Positions 38,919 through 50,700 of a stretch of 64,000 bases of DNA are shown here, one piece after another. This stretch comes from JBCBSP01 sp039819095 (lineage in GTDB: Bacteria; Pseudomonadota; Alphaproteobacteria; Caulobacterales; Maricaulaceae): contig JBCBSP010000003.1 of assembly GCA_039819095.1 (NCBI GenBank), positions 186,001 through 250,000 on the forward strand, written 5' to 3'. The notes beneath the pieces were generated by a model that saw only the letters and a list, made by a program, of their open reading frames with translations, made no database searches and was not told the origin of the DNA. The position numbers were made by a program, and so were the translations under genes. The first letter of the stretch is position 1. Each line of letters starts with the position of its first letter.

Positions 38919-41606
38919 ATGACGAGCGCCGCCCCCCTCGACGCCATGCTGGACCGCGCCTTCCCGACAGCGGAAGGCGGCACGCCGATGATGGTGCAGT
39001 TTCTCCAATTGCGCGCCGAGGCGCCTTTGGACGCCCTGCTCTTCTATCGCATGGGCGATTTTTACGAGCTGTTCTTCGATGACGCAGTGCGCGCCTCAGC
39101 GGCGCTCGACATTGCGTTGACCAAGCGCGGAGAGCATCAGGGCGAGCCGGTCGCAATGTGCGGCGTGCCGGTTCACAATGCGCAGATCTATCTGTCCCGC
39201 CTGATCAAGGCCGGCTTCAAGGTTGCGGTCGGCGAACAGATGGAGGATCCCAGCGAGGCTAAGAAGCGCGGCTCCAAGTCCGTGGTCCGGCGCGCAATCA
39301 CCCGCATCGTCACGCCCGGTACGCTTACCGAGGATGATCTTCTGGACGCGAGAAGCGCCAACCGGATCGCCGCGCTGGCGCGCACCGCGTCCGGCGAGCT
39401 GGCTCTGGCGGTCGCGGAAGTGTCCGAGGGCGCCTTCCGCGCCAGCCCCGTTGGCGAGGAGGCGGTTGATGCCGAGCTCGCCGCACTCAATCCAGCCGAG
39501 CTTCTCGTCAGCGAGGACGATGCGCGCATCGCCGAAGCCGCCTGTCCGTCCGCAGCGATCACCACACGGGCGCGCGCCAAGTTTGACGCCGGCGCGGGCG
39601 AGCGGCGCCTGAAGGAGCGATTCGCGGTCGCCTCCCTCGACGCGTTTGGCGATTTCAGCCGGGCGGAGCTATCCGCGCTAGGCTGCCTTCTGGATTATCT
39701 GGAGCTGACCCAGGCTGGCGCTCCGGCCAAGCTCGCCCCTCCGGTCAGCCAGCCTGCCGGTTCGGCGATGGCGATTGATCCGGCCGCGCGCGCCAGCCTT
39801 GAGATCGAGCGCACCCTGTCCGGCGCGCGCAAGGGCTCGCTGCTGGATGCGATCGACCGCACCGTCACAGCGCCGGGCGCGCGCCTTTTGGCGGAGCGAC
39901 TGGCGAGGCCATCCATGGATCTGGATGCGATATCGGCGCGCCAGGACGCGGCCGGCTTCTTTGTCGAAACCACCGAGCTGCGCGACGGCGCGCGCGAGCG
40001 GCTGAAGCGGGCCGGCGACCCAGTACGCGCGCTCTCAAGGCTGGCGCTGGGTCGCGGGGGGCCGCGCGACCTGCTGCAGCTGGCGCGCGCGCTGAAAGAG
40101 GGAGAGGGCTTGAATGCCGATTTCGCCCGCCACCCGCTCGCCCGGCCCCCTGCAGCCATTGAAGCGGCCCTGCAGTCGGTGTCGCTTGCCGGCCACGCCG
40201 AGCTCGCCGCCTTCGTTCAGGAGGTTGAGCGCGCCCTGGTCGATGAGCCGCCGCTTCTGGCGCGTGAAGGAGGCTTTGTAGCGGCGGGCTGGTCTCCGGG
40301 GCTCGATGAGGCCCGCAAACTGCGCGACGACTCCCGGCGCATTGTGGCCGGCCTGCAGAAGACCTATGCCGATCAGAGCAGTGTCGCGAATCTGAAGGTT
40401 AAGCACAACAACGTGCTTGGCTATTTCATCGAAGTGTCCGCGAAAAACGCCGACGCGCTGATGGGTGCTGAACCCTTCATCCACCGCCAGACCATGGCCA
40501 ATGCGGTGCGTTTCTCCACCCCGGAGCTGGGCGAGCTGGAAGCGAAAATCGCCCAGGCCGGTGAACGCGCCATCGCTATGGAGCTGGAGATTTTCGAAGC
40601 GCTCCGCATTCGCGCCGAAAGCCTCAGCCCCGCCATCCGCGCCGCCGCCGAGGCGCTCGCCGCGCTTGATGTGGCCTGCGCGGACGCGGTGTGGGCGCAG
40701 GACTGCGGCGCGAGCCGGCCCGTCGTCGATTCAAGTGGCGCGTTCGAGATTATCGGCGGGCGCCACCCGGTCGTTGAACAGGCGCTGGAGCGCACCGGCG
40801 AGGGCCGTTTCACGCCCAATGACTGCCGGCTCGACGCTGAAGGCGGGGCGGGTCCGCGGCTGACATTGGTGACCGGTCCAAACATGGCCGGCAAATCCAC
40901 CTATCTCAGACAGAACGCGCTCATCGCCATTCTGGCGCAGGCCGGTCTCCACGTTCCCGCACGTTCGGCAAGAATCGGCCTCGTCGACCGGCTCTTCTCG
41001 CGCGTCGGGGCGGCCGATGATCTGGCGCGGGGGCGCTCCACCTTCATGGCGGAGATGATCGAGACCGCCGCCATTCTCAATCAGGCCGACCCGCGTGCCC
41101 TGGTCATCCTGGACGAAATCGGGCGCGGCACGGCGACGTTTGACGGGCTTTCCATCGCCTGGGCCGCTGTGGAGCATCTGCACGGCGTGAATGGATGCCG
41201 CGCCCTGTTCGCCACCCATTATCACGAGCTGACAAGACTGGTGGATGAGCTTGAGAGCGCAGCCAACGCCTCCCTGAAAGCCAGGGAATGGAAGGGTGAG
41301 CTCGTCTTCCTGCACGAGGTCGGAGCCGGGCCAGCCGACCGTTCGTACGGGGTTGAAGTGGCCAAGCGCGCCGGACTTCCCCCCGCTGCGGTGGCTCGCG
41401 CAAAGCACATCCTCGACCGGCTTGAAGCCGAAGGCCAGCCCGCCGCAGCGCTCGCTGACCTCCCCCTGTTCAGCGCCGCTATCCCTGAACCGGCCGTCAA
41501 ACCAAGCGCGGTGGAAGAGCGGCTGAAAACCGTCGACGCCGACGGCCTGTCGCCCCGCGAAGCACTGGAGCTGGTCTATGCGCTGAAGGGGTTGGCGGAG
41601 AAGTAG
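38919..41606 (+). CDS. mutS: DNA mismatch repair protein MutS
   Basis: 895-residue mismatch-recognition ATPase. Domain I begins with MMVQFLQLRAEAPLDALLFY and contains the mismatch-contacting FYELFFDDA (Phe-x-Glu). Clamp/lever helices occupy the middle. The ATPase domain has Walker A GPNMAGKS (residues 653-660), Walker B DEIGRGTATFDG (from 732) and ATHYHELT. The C-terminal helix-turn-helix tail is present. In related genomes mutS is commonly followed by glnD; here 11.5 kb containing the adhesin and AraC genes intervenes. Confidence 0.97.
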   Translation: MTSAAPLDAMLDRAFPTAEGGTPMMVQFLQLRAEAPLDALLFYRMGDFYELFFDDAVRASAALDIALTKRGEHQGEPVAMCGVPVHNAQIYLSRLIKAGFKVAVGEQMEDPSEAKKRGSKSVVRRAITRIVTPGTLTEDDLLDARSANRIAALARTASGELALAVAEVSEGAFRASPVGEEAVDAELAALNPAELLVSEDDARIAEAACPSAAITTRARAKFDAGAGERRLKERFAVASLDAFGDFSRAELSALGCLLDYLELTQAGAPAKLAPPVSQPAGSAMAIDPAARASLEIERTLSGARKGSLLDAIDRTVTAPGARLLAERLARPSMDLDAISARQDAAGFFVETTELRDGARERLKRAGDPVRALSRLALGRGGPRDLLQLARALKEGEGLNADFARHPLARPPAAIEAALQSVSLAGHAELAAFVQEVERALVDEPPLLAREGGFVAAGWSPGLDEARKLRDDSRRIVAGLQKTYADQSSVANLKVKHNNVLGYFIEVSAKNADALMGAEPFIHRQTMANAVRFSTPELGELEAKIAQAGERAIAMELEIFEALRIRAESLSPAIRAAAEALAALDVACADAVWAQDCGASRPVVDSSGAFEIIGGRHPVVEQALERTGEGRFTPNDCRLDAEGGAGPRLTLVTGPNMAGKSTYLRQNALIAILAQAGLHVPARSARIGLVDRLFSRVGAADDLARGRSTFMAEMIETAAILNQADPRALVILDEIGRGTATFDGLSIAWAAVEHLHGVNGCRALFATHYHELTRLVDELESAANASLKAREWKGELVFLHEVGAGPADRSYGVEVAKRAGLPPAAVARAKHILDRLEAEGQPAAALADLPLFSAAIPEPAVKPSAVEERLKTVDADGLSPREALELVYALKGLAEK

Positions 41607-41733
41607 GAACCCATCAGAAGATCGACCGCAGCTTTCCCGGTCAAGCCGTCGGCCTAACACGGGGAAGCCTCACCAGCAGCCGATTCAACCCACTGATAAC
41701 AATTACCTTATGGCGCCAAACGTCCAGGCTTCA

Positions 41734-44700
41734 TCACCATCCCATCCGCACACCTGCGCGGGCGCCGACCTTGCCGGTCTGATCGGCCCAGCCCACGGCA
41801 AGATTGGCTGACAAGCGATTGCTGACGCGGCGTGCGGCTGAAAGCGCGAGGGCGTTTGATCCATCGTAATGGCCCCAGTTAGCGCTGAAGGCCACCGTTT
41901 CATTCTGCTGCAACCAAGTCGAACCCGACAGCGCATTGGCGATGGCGATGCCGTCCATGTTTTGCGCGATCTGGTTGGCGTTGCGGGTCGACAGCACGCT
42001 GAGCTGCTCCACGCTCACCTGCATCGCTGCAAAGTCGTTCTCCAACGTTTCAATCCGACCGGTGTTGGACGCGATGGCCACTTCGTTGGTTCTGATGCGC
42101 GTGTCGAAGCCCATAATCGCCGCGGTGTTGGACGCGATATTGTCGGTATTCGTCGCGATATTCACCGTATTACGATCAATGTCAGTCCGGTTGGTCGCAA
42201 TCGCAGCGGTGTTGTTGTCGATATCAGCGCGGTTGGCGTCGATATCAGACCGGTTGTCGGCGATATCAGACTCGTTCTGAGTGATCCGGTCTTCGTGATC
42301 ATCGACTTGGGTCTCAAGATCGATAAGGCGTTGACCGTTACCCGCGACACCGGCCTGCAGCAGGGCGATATCGGCAGCATTCACCGCCACCCCATTCGCG
42401 ATGGTCGAGATGCCTGCGGTGTTGTTTGCGATATTGACCGTGTTCGTCGCGATGCTCGTCGAGTTGTTCGCAATGTTGGTCGTATTGGTCGCGATCGTCG
42501 TGGTGTTGTTGGCGATGTTGGTTGTGTTGGTCGCGACGCCGGCGGTGTTGTTCGCGATGTTCGTGGTGTTCGTCGCGATATTGCCGGTGTTGGTTGCAAT
42601 GTTGGTTGTGTTGGTCGCGATATTTGTCGTGTTCGTCGCGATGTTCGTGGTGTTTACCCCAATCGCCGCCGTGTTCGACGCGATATCAGCCAGCGCCGCT
42701 CCGCCGTCTGACGCGATATTGCCGTCCGCATCCACCGTCACGAACCCGTCCACGGCGCCTTGAGCCGCAGTTGAGGCCGCTGAGGTCAAGCCTGGAAGGG
42801 TGTAGGTGTTCGAGCTCGTTCCGATCACGATCTGATCGGCGCGCGACGCGACCGCCCCGACACCGATCGCCATGGAATTGTCGAAGGCCGCGCTCGCACC
42901 CTGGCCGAAGGCCGAAGCCCCCGCACCGCGGGCGACCGCGCCTTGACCGATGGCGGTGGAAGCTTCACCGGAGGCTTCCGCATCCTCACCAACCGCCGTG
43001 GTGTCATCCTCGGTGGCTTCGGCGTTTTCACCCAGCGCCGTTGACGACGCGCCTGTCGCCATCGTGTTGGCGCCGAAGGCCGCTGAATCCGCGCCCGTGG
43101 CCATGGCCAGAAGGCCGACCGCCGTGGAGCCGGAGGCCACCGCGCCATCACCGATTGCAACCGCACCGGTATTTGTGGCGGACGCATTGCGCCCGATGGC
43201 CACCGCGCCTTCCTCGGTCGCCGAGGCCGCTTCACCAATGGCGACGGCGTCATCACCCGTGGCCGAGGCCACAGCCCCCGTGGAGTTCACGTCGAGATAG
43301 ACGGACCCTGGGGTGACTGAGCCGAGCGCTGCGATGTCAGCGGTGTTCTGGGTCACCTGGGTCTGCAGCGCCCCGCCGTCAGAGGCGAGATTGCCGTCCG
43401 CGTCGGTGGTGACCAGACCCGTGACCGCGCCTTGCGCCGCCGTAGACGCGGCGGAGGTGATGCCAGCGATGGTGACGGCCTCAGTAACTGTTCCCAGAAC
43501 GATCTGGTTGGCGCGGGTGGTGGACGCGTTCGCGCCCAGCGCGATTGAGTTGTCAAACGCGGTGCTCGCGTCATCCCCGATGGCGATGGAATTCGTTCCG
43601 TTCGCCGTGGCGCCGGTTCCAACCGCAAGCGCGCCGACCGATTCAGCCCGTGATCCGTCACCCAGCGCCATCGAGCTGGCCGCGACTGCGGCCGCATTCT
43701 GACCCAGGGCCGTAGCGGCTACAGCTGTTGCGCTTGCGCCCTGACCGATCGCCGTGGCGTCATTACCGCTCGCGGTGGCGCCCTGGCCGACGGCGGTTGC
43801 TTGGGTGTTGGACGCTGTCGCGCCTTCACCAACCGCCGTCGACTCGTCAGAGTCTGCGGTGGCGTTCTCACCCAACGCGCTTGATTGCGCGCCTGTCGCC
43901 ATCGTGTTGGCGCCGAAGGCCGCTGAATCCGCGCCTGTGGCCATGGCGAGCAGGCCGACCGCGGTGGATCCGGACGCTACTGCGCCGTCACCGATCGCAA
44001 CCGCGCCCGCATTGGTGGCGGACGCGTTACGCCCGATTGCGACCGCGCCTTCCTCTGTGGCCGAAGCTGCTTCGCCGATGGCGATCGCGTCATCGCCCGT
44101 AGCGCTTGCCGCCGCACCGGTGGAGTTCACATCGAGATAGATGGAGCCGCCGCCGCCCGCGCCAAGCGCGGCGATATCAGCGGTGTTCTGGTTCACCTGC
44201 GTCTGCAGCGCCCCGCCGTCAGAGGCGAGATTGCCGTCCGCGTCGGTGGTGACCAGGCCCGTGACTGCACCCTGCGCCGCCGTAGAGGCTGCGGAGGTGA
44301 TGCCCGCGATAGTGACGGTCTCGCTCGCCGTGCCCAGAACGATCTGGTTGGCGCGGGTGGTCGCAGCACCGGTACCCAGAGCGATGGAGTTTTCAAATCC
44401 GGCATTGGACGATTCACCGATGGCGATGGCCCGCTGAGCGCTGGCTGTGCTGTCATCGCCCATCGCGATGGCGTCATCCGCCGTTGCTCGCGCGCCGTCG
44501 CCATCAATGTCCGGATCACCGCCGATGGCGATGGCGGAGATTCCCGAAGCGACCGCGCCGTCTCCGACGGCGAAGCTGTCCGCGCCGGATGCAATGGCCC
44601 CGAAGCCATTTCCATCCGAATCCCCGCCGAGCGCAATGCTTCCAGACCCCGTGGCCTCAGCGGAGGCGCCAATGGCCGAAGCGAACGCCGCTGTTGCGTC

Positions 44701-47700
44701 TGTATCGAGACCAATTGCAGTCGCCCGCTCTCCGGTGGCGCCTGCCTGATAACCAACAGCTGTTGCTCCCGCCTCGGTCGCCGCCGCCAAACTCCCTACG
44801 GCCGTGGACAAGTTCTCTGACGCTACGCTGTCGGAGCCCAGCGCGATTGACTCTCGGCCGGATGCTGCGGCGTCTCGGCCGATGGCGAGGGCATCTATAG
44901 CAGTGGCGCTGGATTCCTCACCCAACGCAATCGCACCGTTAGCGGTCGCTTGCGCGCCGACGTTCGCGTCGCCCGTATTGCAATTCTCGCTCATGCCGAT
45001 GGCGATGGATCCGTCACCGGAAGCGACCGCCTCACAGCCCTGAGCCAGCGATTGCGTGCCGGACGCCACGGAGCTGAAGCCCAGCGCGAACGCGTAGTCC
45101 GCGCTCGCCAGGGCGTCTCCACCCATGGCGATAGAGTCGATGCCCGCCGCGCTCGCGCCGGTCCCATCTCCGTCAAAGTCAGAGCCAAGGGCGAGCGAGC
45201 CATTACCCGAAGCGTTGGCGTCGGTCCCCACAGCCAGGGCGGCGATGCCGGTGGCTTCTGAGTTTGCGCCAACCGCGGTCGCGCGGTCGGCTTCAGCGAG
45301 CGCGGCATTGCCCAGCGCGCTGGAATCCACGCCCCGCGCAATCGAGGTTCCGCCGAGCGCGGTGGAGAACTCACCCTCAGCCAGCGCCTCGTTGCCGACG
45401 GCCAGCGCATCGATTGCGGTCGCGGCGGCGCTTTCACCAAACGCCGTCGCCCAGGTCGCGGTCGCTTGCGCGCCCTGACCCACCGCGGTGGAGTTTTCAC
45501 CGCTTGCGACGGCCGTCCGGCCGACAGCAGTCGCGTCGTCTTCGCTGGCGATGGCGCCTTGGCCGATCGCCGTGGACTGGGTGCCCGTGGCTTGCGCGCC
45601 TTCACCCACAGCCGTGGACTCTAGCTGATCAGCCAGCGCGTTCTCGCCCAGCGCCGTCGACGCGGCCGCCAGCGCGAACGCGTTCTGACCGAAGGCGGCC
45701 GTGTCCGCACCGATGGCTTGCGCGCCGCCGCCGACGGCGGTCGAACCGGCCGCCGTAGCGCCTTCACCGATCGCGACCGCGCCTTCGCTGGTCGCGGAGG
45801 AATCCCCGCCGATGGCGATTGCGCCGTTAGCAGTGGCGATCGCGTTGGCGCCGGTGCTGTTTACATCGAGATACGGCTCACCCGAGACCGGGCCGCCGCC
45901 CGCCAGCGACGCGATATCGGCCTCGTTCTGCGCGATGCGCGCCAGCGCCGCGCCGCCGTCAGAGGCGAGATTGCCATCCGCATCCGTGGTGACAAAGCCC
46001 GTCACCGTGCCTTGAGCCGCCAGCGACGCCGCACTCGGCAGGCCAGCAACCGTGACGGTCTCGCTCGCCGTGCCCAGAACGATCTGGTTGGCGCGCGTGG
46101 TCGCTGCGCCCGCGCCGATGGCGGTGGAGTTGTCAAACGCGGAGGCGCTGCCGGCGCCGAGCGCGACAGAGTCTTCGCCATCGGCGTCAGCACTGTCGCC
46201 GAGCGCCAATGAGGACGCCCCGCTCGCATCTGCGGTTCGACCCATTGCGATAGCGAAGTTCGCACTGGAGGCCGCGTCGCCGCCGATCGCTATGGATTCG
46301 GTCGCGGACGCTTCGGCGCCGATCCCGCTGTTGTCGGGATCTGAACCGATAGCGATGGACCGGTTGCCCGACGCGTTGGAAAAAGAGCCCACAGCCACGG
46401 AGCGGTTCCCAGACGCTTCGGTCTCAAGACCGATTGCAGTGGCAAAGAAGTCCGTCGCGCTGGCGTCTCTGCCCACCGCAAGGGCGTCATCGCCAGAAGC
46501 CAATGCGCCCCACCCCATAGCCATCGCCCGTTCGCTCGTCGCCGCGCTATCGTGCCCGATCGCGATTGAGTCACCGCCTCGCGCACTGCTCCCTTCACCC
46601 AGCGCGACGGCTGCAAACCCTTCAGCAAACGCCTCTTCGCCGATGGCGATCGCACCACCGCGCACCGCTTCGGCGTCTACGCCAAGAGCGAGCGAGCCCC
46701 CGCCGGACGCCGTTGCAGACCGGCCTAACGCGACCGCGTCTGTGGTGCTCGTCGTGCTTTCACCAATCGCGATCGCACCCTCACGGGTGGCTTGCGCGCC
46801 GAGGGCGCCGTCGGTCGGATCACAGTCCTCGCTCGCGCCGATGGCGATCGAGCCGTCCCCGGCAGCGACAGCTTCACAGCCCTGGGCGATCGATTGATCG
46901 CCTGTCGCAGCACTCGCGAAGCCCAGCGCCGTGGCGCCGATGGCGTCCGCCGTCGAGAACTGACCGATGGCGGTGGACTCGTCTGAACTCGCCAGAGCGT
47001 CCTGACCGATGGCCGTGGAGCGTTCGCCGCCCGCGGTGGCGAATTCACCGACCGCCGTAGCGTCATCGGCGGCAGCCGACGAGTCAGAGCCGATGGCGAC
47101 CGTGCGGTCGCCGTTCAGGACCGCGCCGAACCCGTCCCCATCCGTGTCGCCGCCCATGGCGACGCCGTGGCTGCCTTGAGCCGTCGCCGTCAGGCCGATC
47201 GCGACGGTGTTGTCCCCGGTCACGTCCGCGCCTTGGCCCAGAGCGATGGAGAAATCACCCACAACGCTGGAATCATCGCCGATCGCCATGGCGACCAGCC
47301 CGTTCGCGACGCTGACCCCGCCGATCGCCATGGAGAAGTCGCCGAGCGCCTGAGAGTCTGACCCCAGCGCGATGGAATCTTCGCCGACCGCCTGGGCGCC
47401 GAGCGGATCGGCGTCCGCCCCGTCGCTGCCGATCGCAATCCCGCCTTCACCGGCTGAAACCGCGCGGCGGCCCAGAGCGACCGATCGTTCGGCTCCTGCA
47501 AGGGCGCCTGCCCCCAAAGCCGTTGCGTCAAGGGACGCGGCGAACGCGCCTGCGCCGAGCGCGGTGGAATCCGCGCCATCCGCACCCGCGGCGTTGCCGA
47601 CCGCGGTCGCATCGCTCGCCGTGGCGTCCGCGCTGAAGCCGAGAGCCGTGGCGCTCGTGCCTGTCGCCGTCGCTGAGGAGCCCAGAGCCGTGGTCTGGTT

Positions 47701-50700
47701 CTGGTTCGCAACAGAGCTTTCGCCGAGGGCGGTCGCATCATTGCCGCTCGCGGTGGAGTTCTCACCGATGGAGGTGGAATCATCGCCCGTCGCCAGCGCG
47801 TTCACGCCGAAGGCGGCCGAATTCGCGCCGGTGGCCTGCGCCCCGCCGCCCACTGCGGTGGAGCCCGACGCCACCGCGCCGCGACCGATCGCGACCGCAT
47901 CAGTGTTGGAGGCTTCGCTGTCTTCACCGATGGCGACCGCGCCGTCAGCGGACGCTTGCGCATCCCCGCCCAGGGCCACGGACTCGTCGCCCGTCGCCGA
48001 AGCGGCCGCGCCGGTGGTGTTCACAACAGCGAAGCCGGAGCCCCCGCCGCCGCCAGCAGCCTGAAGCGCAACGATGTCAGCGGCATTGTCCGTGACCTGG
48101 GTCTGCAGCGCGCCGCCGTCCGAGGCGAGATTGCCGTCCGCGTCGGTCGTGATCACGCCGGTGACCATGCCTTGAGCCGCGGTGGACGCCGCCGAGGTGA
48201 TGCCAGCGATGGTGATGGTCTCGTTCGCCGTGCCCAGAACGATCTGGTTGGCGCGCGTGGTGGCTGCGCCGGCGCCGAGCGCGATGGAGTTGCCATGGGC
48301 GGCGTTTGCGCCGTGGCCCATAGCGATGGCGTTCGTCGCGCTGGCTGCGGTCTGGCCCGTTGCCCCGGAATTGCAATCGTCACTCATGCCAATCGCGATC
48401 GCGTTTTCACCGGAAGCGTCGGTCGCACAGCCAACAGCGATGGCTTGCCGCCCGCCTGCATTGGCCTGACTGCCAAGGGCGCTGGCGGACGCTCCACTCG
48501 CTGAGCCTCTTGGGCCGACCATGACGCTCGCAGCGCCGGCAGCGTTCGCACCCCCACCAACAGCGACGGCCGAGTTGCCGTCAGCGCGAGCGCCCGCCCC
48601 GAACGTTGAGGCCTGCTCACCCGCGCGCGACTGGGTGCCTACAGCGACGGCCGAACGCGCAGCGGTCGCTTCATAGCCGACCGCAATCGCATTCTGGTCT
48701 CCCGCTACCGCCGCTTGGCCGACGGCGACATTCCTGCGGATGCCGCTGGCGATCGCATCGCGGCCGATGGCGACGCTTTGATTGGCGCTGGCCTGGCTGT
48801 TCTCGCCGAGCGCGATCGACCCGTTACCAGTCGCACTCGCCGCCGGTCCGCCGGAGTTGACGTCCAGATAGGGCGTGCCGCTGACAGAGATGTTCGCGAT
48901 CGCGGTTGTGTTATCGGCGACCTGAGTCTGCAGCGCGCCACCGTCGGAGGCGAGATTGCCGTCCGCATCGGTCGTGATCACGCCGGTGACCGTGCCTTGC
49001 GCGACTTGAGACGCTGGGGAAACGATGCCGGGAACCGTCAGCGTTTCGTTCGCCGTGCCCAGAACGATCTGGTTGGCGCGGGTCGTCGCCGCGCCGGCGC
49101 CGATCGCGATGGAGTTTTCGAAACCGGCTGAGGCGGCTTCACCGATCGCGATCGCACCGTCGGCGGTCGCTTGCGCGCCGTCATCCGTGCCGTCGCAGAG
49201 CTCCGCTGAGCCGATCGCGATGGCGCCGTCGCCCGTGGCGTCGGCATGGCAGCCTTGGGCGATCGATTGATCGCCGCTGGCGCGCGTTAGAGCGCCGACC
49301 GCCATCGCATACTGACCTGAAGCATTCGCGCCGGTTCCGACGGCGGTCGTGCTGAAACTGCTGGCGACAGAGCTTTGACCGAGGGCGGTCGAAGAGCCGC
49401 CCGACGCGGCAGAGCCGCGCCCCAGTGCGGTCGACAAGCCCCCGCTCGCCACGCTGTTCGCCCCAATCGCCGTGTCCTCTGCCCCGCTGGCGAGGCTGTT
49501 GCGGCCAACCGCTGTCGCAAAGGTGTTCGACGCCGTGGCGGAGGTGCCGATAGCGACCGTGTCAAATGCGCTTGCATCGGCTTGGTTGCCGATGGCGACG
49601 CCTGTAAAACCGCCCGCGGCGGCGCTCTCTCCGATGGCGATCGCATCCGTGCCCGTCGCGCTCGCCGCGGTACCCGTGGAGTTGACGTCGAGATAGACCG
49701 AGCCGCCGCCCGCCGCCTGCAGCGCAGCGATGTCGGTGGTGTTCTGCGCGACATCACCAACCAAGGTGGTGTTGGTGGTCAGGTTGCCGGCATTGTCAGC
49801 GACCACGACGCCCGGCGCGCTGGCCAGGCCGGGCACCCTTAACGTCTGCGATGAGAGCCCCAGAACGATCTGGTTGGCTTGCGAGGTGCCGACACCATTA
49901 CCGATGGCGATGGAGTTGGAGTGGAGCGCCCGCGCATTCTGGCCGATCGCCAGCGCGTCAGCTTCGGTCGCGCGCGCGCCTTGACCCAGAGCCGTCGTGC
50001 GGACCGCAGTGGCCAGGGCTTCCTGGCCAATCGCCGTAGCGCCGCCCGTCGTGGCCTGAGCCGCAGCGCCGAACGCCGTGCTGAAGCTGCCCGAGGCCTG
50101 CGCGTTAAACCCGATCGCCACGGTGTTGGTATCTGTGGCCGTGGCGTCTTCGCCAATGGCGATGGCGCGGACTGCGCTTGCGTTGGCGCCGGCTCCGTTG
50201 CCGTTAAAGTCGCCGCCAATCGCGATCGAGCCTTCGCCGCTCGCGTTGGCCTGATCGCCAACTGCAATGGCGCGTTGGCCGGTGGCCTGTGCGATGCCGC
50301 CGATGGCGATGGCGCCAAGCTGAGTGGCGTCAGAGCTGATGCCCAGCGAAAGCGCGCGCTGGCCGGAGGCGTCGCTGTCGCGGCCCAGAGCCACCGCGCC
50401 GCCGCCGCTGGCTGTGGAGCCCGCGCCGACCGCCGTTGCGGAAATCGTGCTCGCGGTTGAATTCGCGCCAATCGCTGTGGCGCCGCCGGAGATCGTGCTC
50501 GAAGCGGTCGCGCCCGCGCCAATGGCCGTGGAATCCGCAGCGGTGGCGTCTGCGCCTTGTCCCAGCGCGGTCGTCCGCACATCAGAAGCCAGCGCGTCCT
50601 GGCCAACCGCCGTTGCGTTATTGGCGGTCGCATCGGATTGACCGCCGAGCGCCGTAGCGTTCACGGCAGTCGCCTGGGCGAGTTCGCCCAAGGCGGTTGA

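Noticed and set aside
41625..41670. Inverted repeat GCTTTCCC/GGGGAAGC between mutS and the adhesin as a terminator
   Set aside because: Long loop, one wobble pair and no T run; support is too weak to call.
42400..42690. Regular 21-bp repeats looking at first like a CRISPR or minisatellite
   Set aside because: Repeats are in frame, lack unique spacers of constant length, and encode coiled-coil heptads of the adhesin stalk.
42522..45758. Arg/Pro/Ser-rich plus-strand frames opposite the adhesin (for example 42522-43316)
   Set aside because: Low-complexity by-products of the repetitive head DNA read from the other strand; no start signals or domains.
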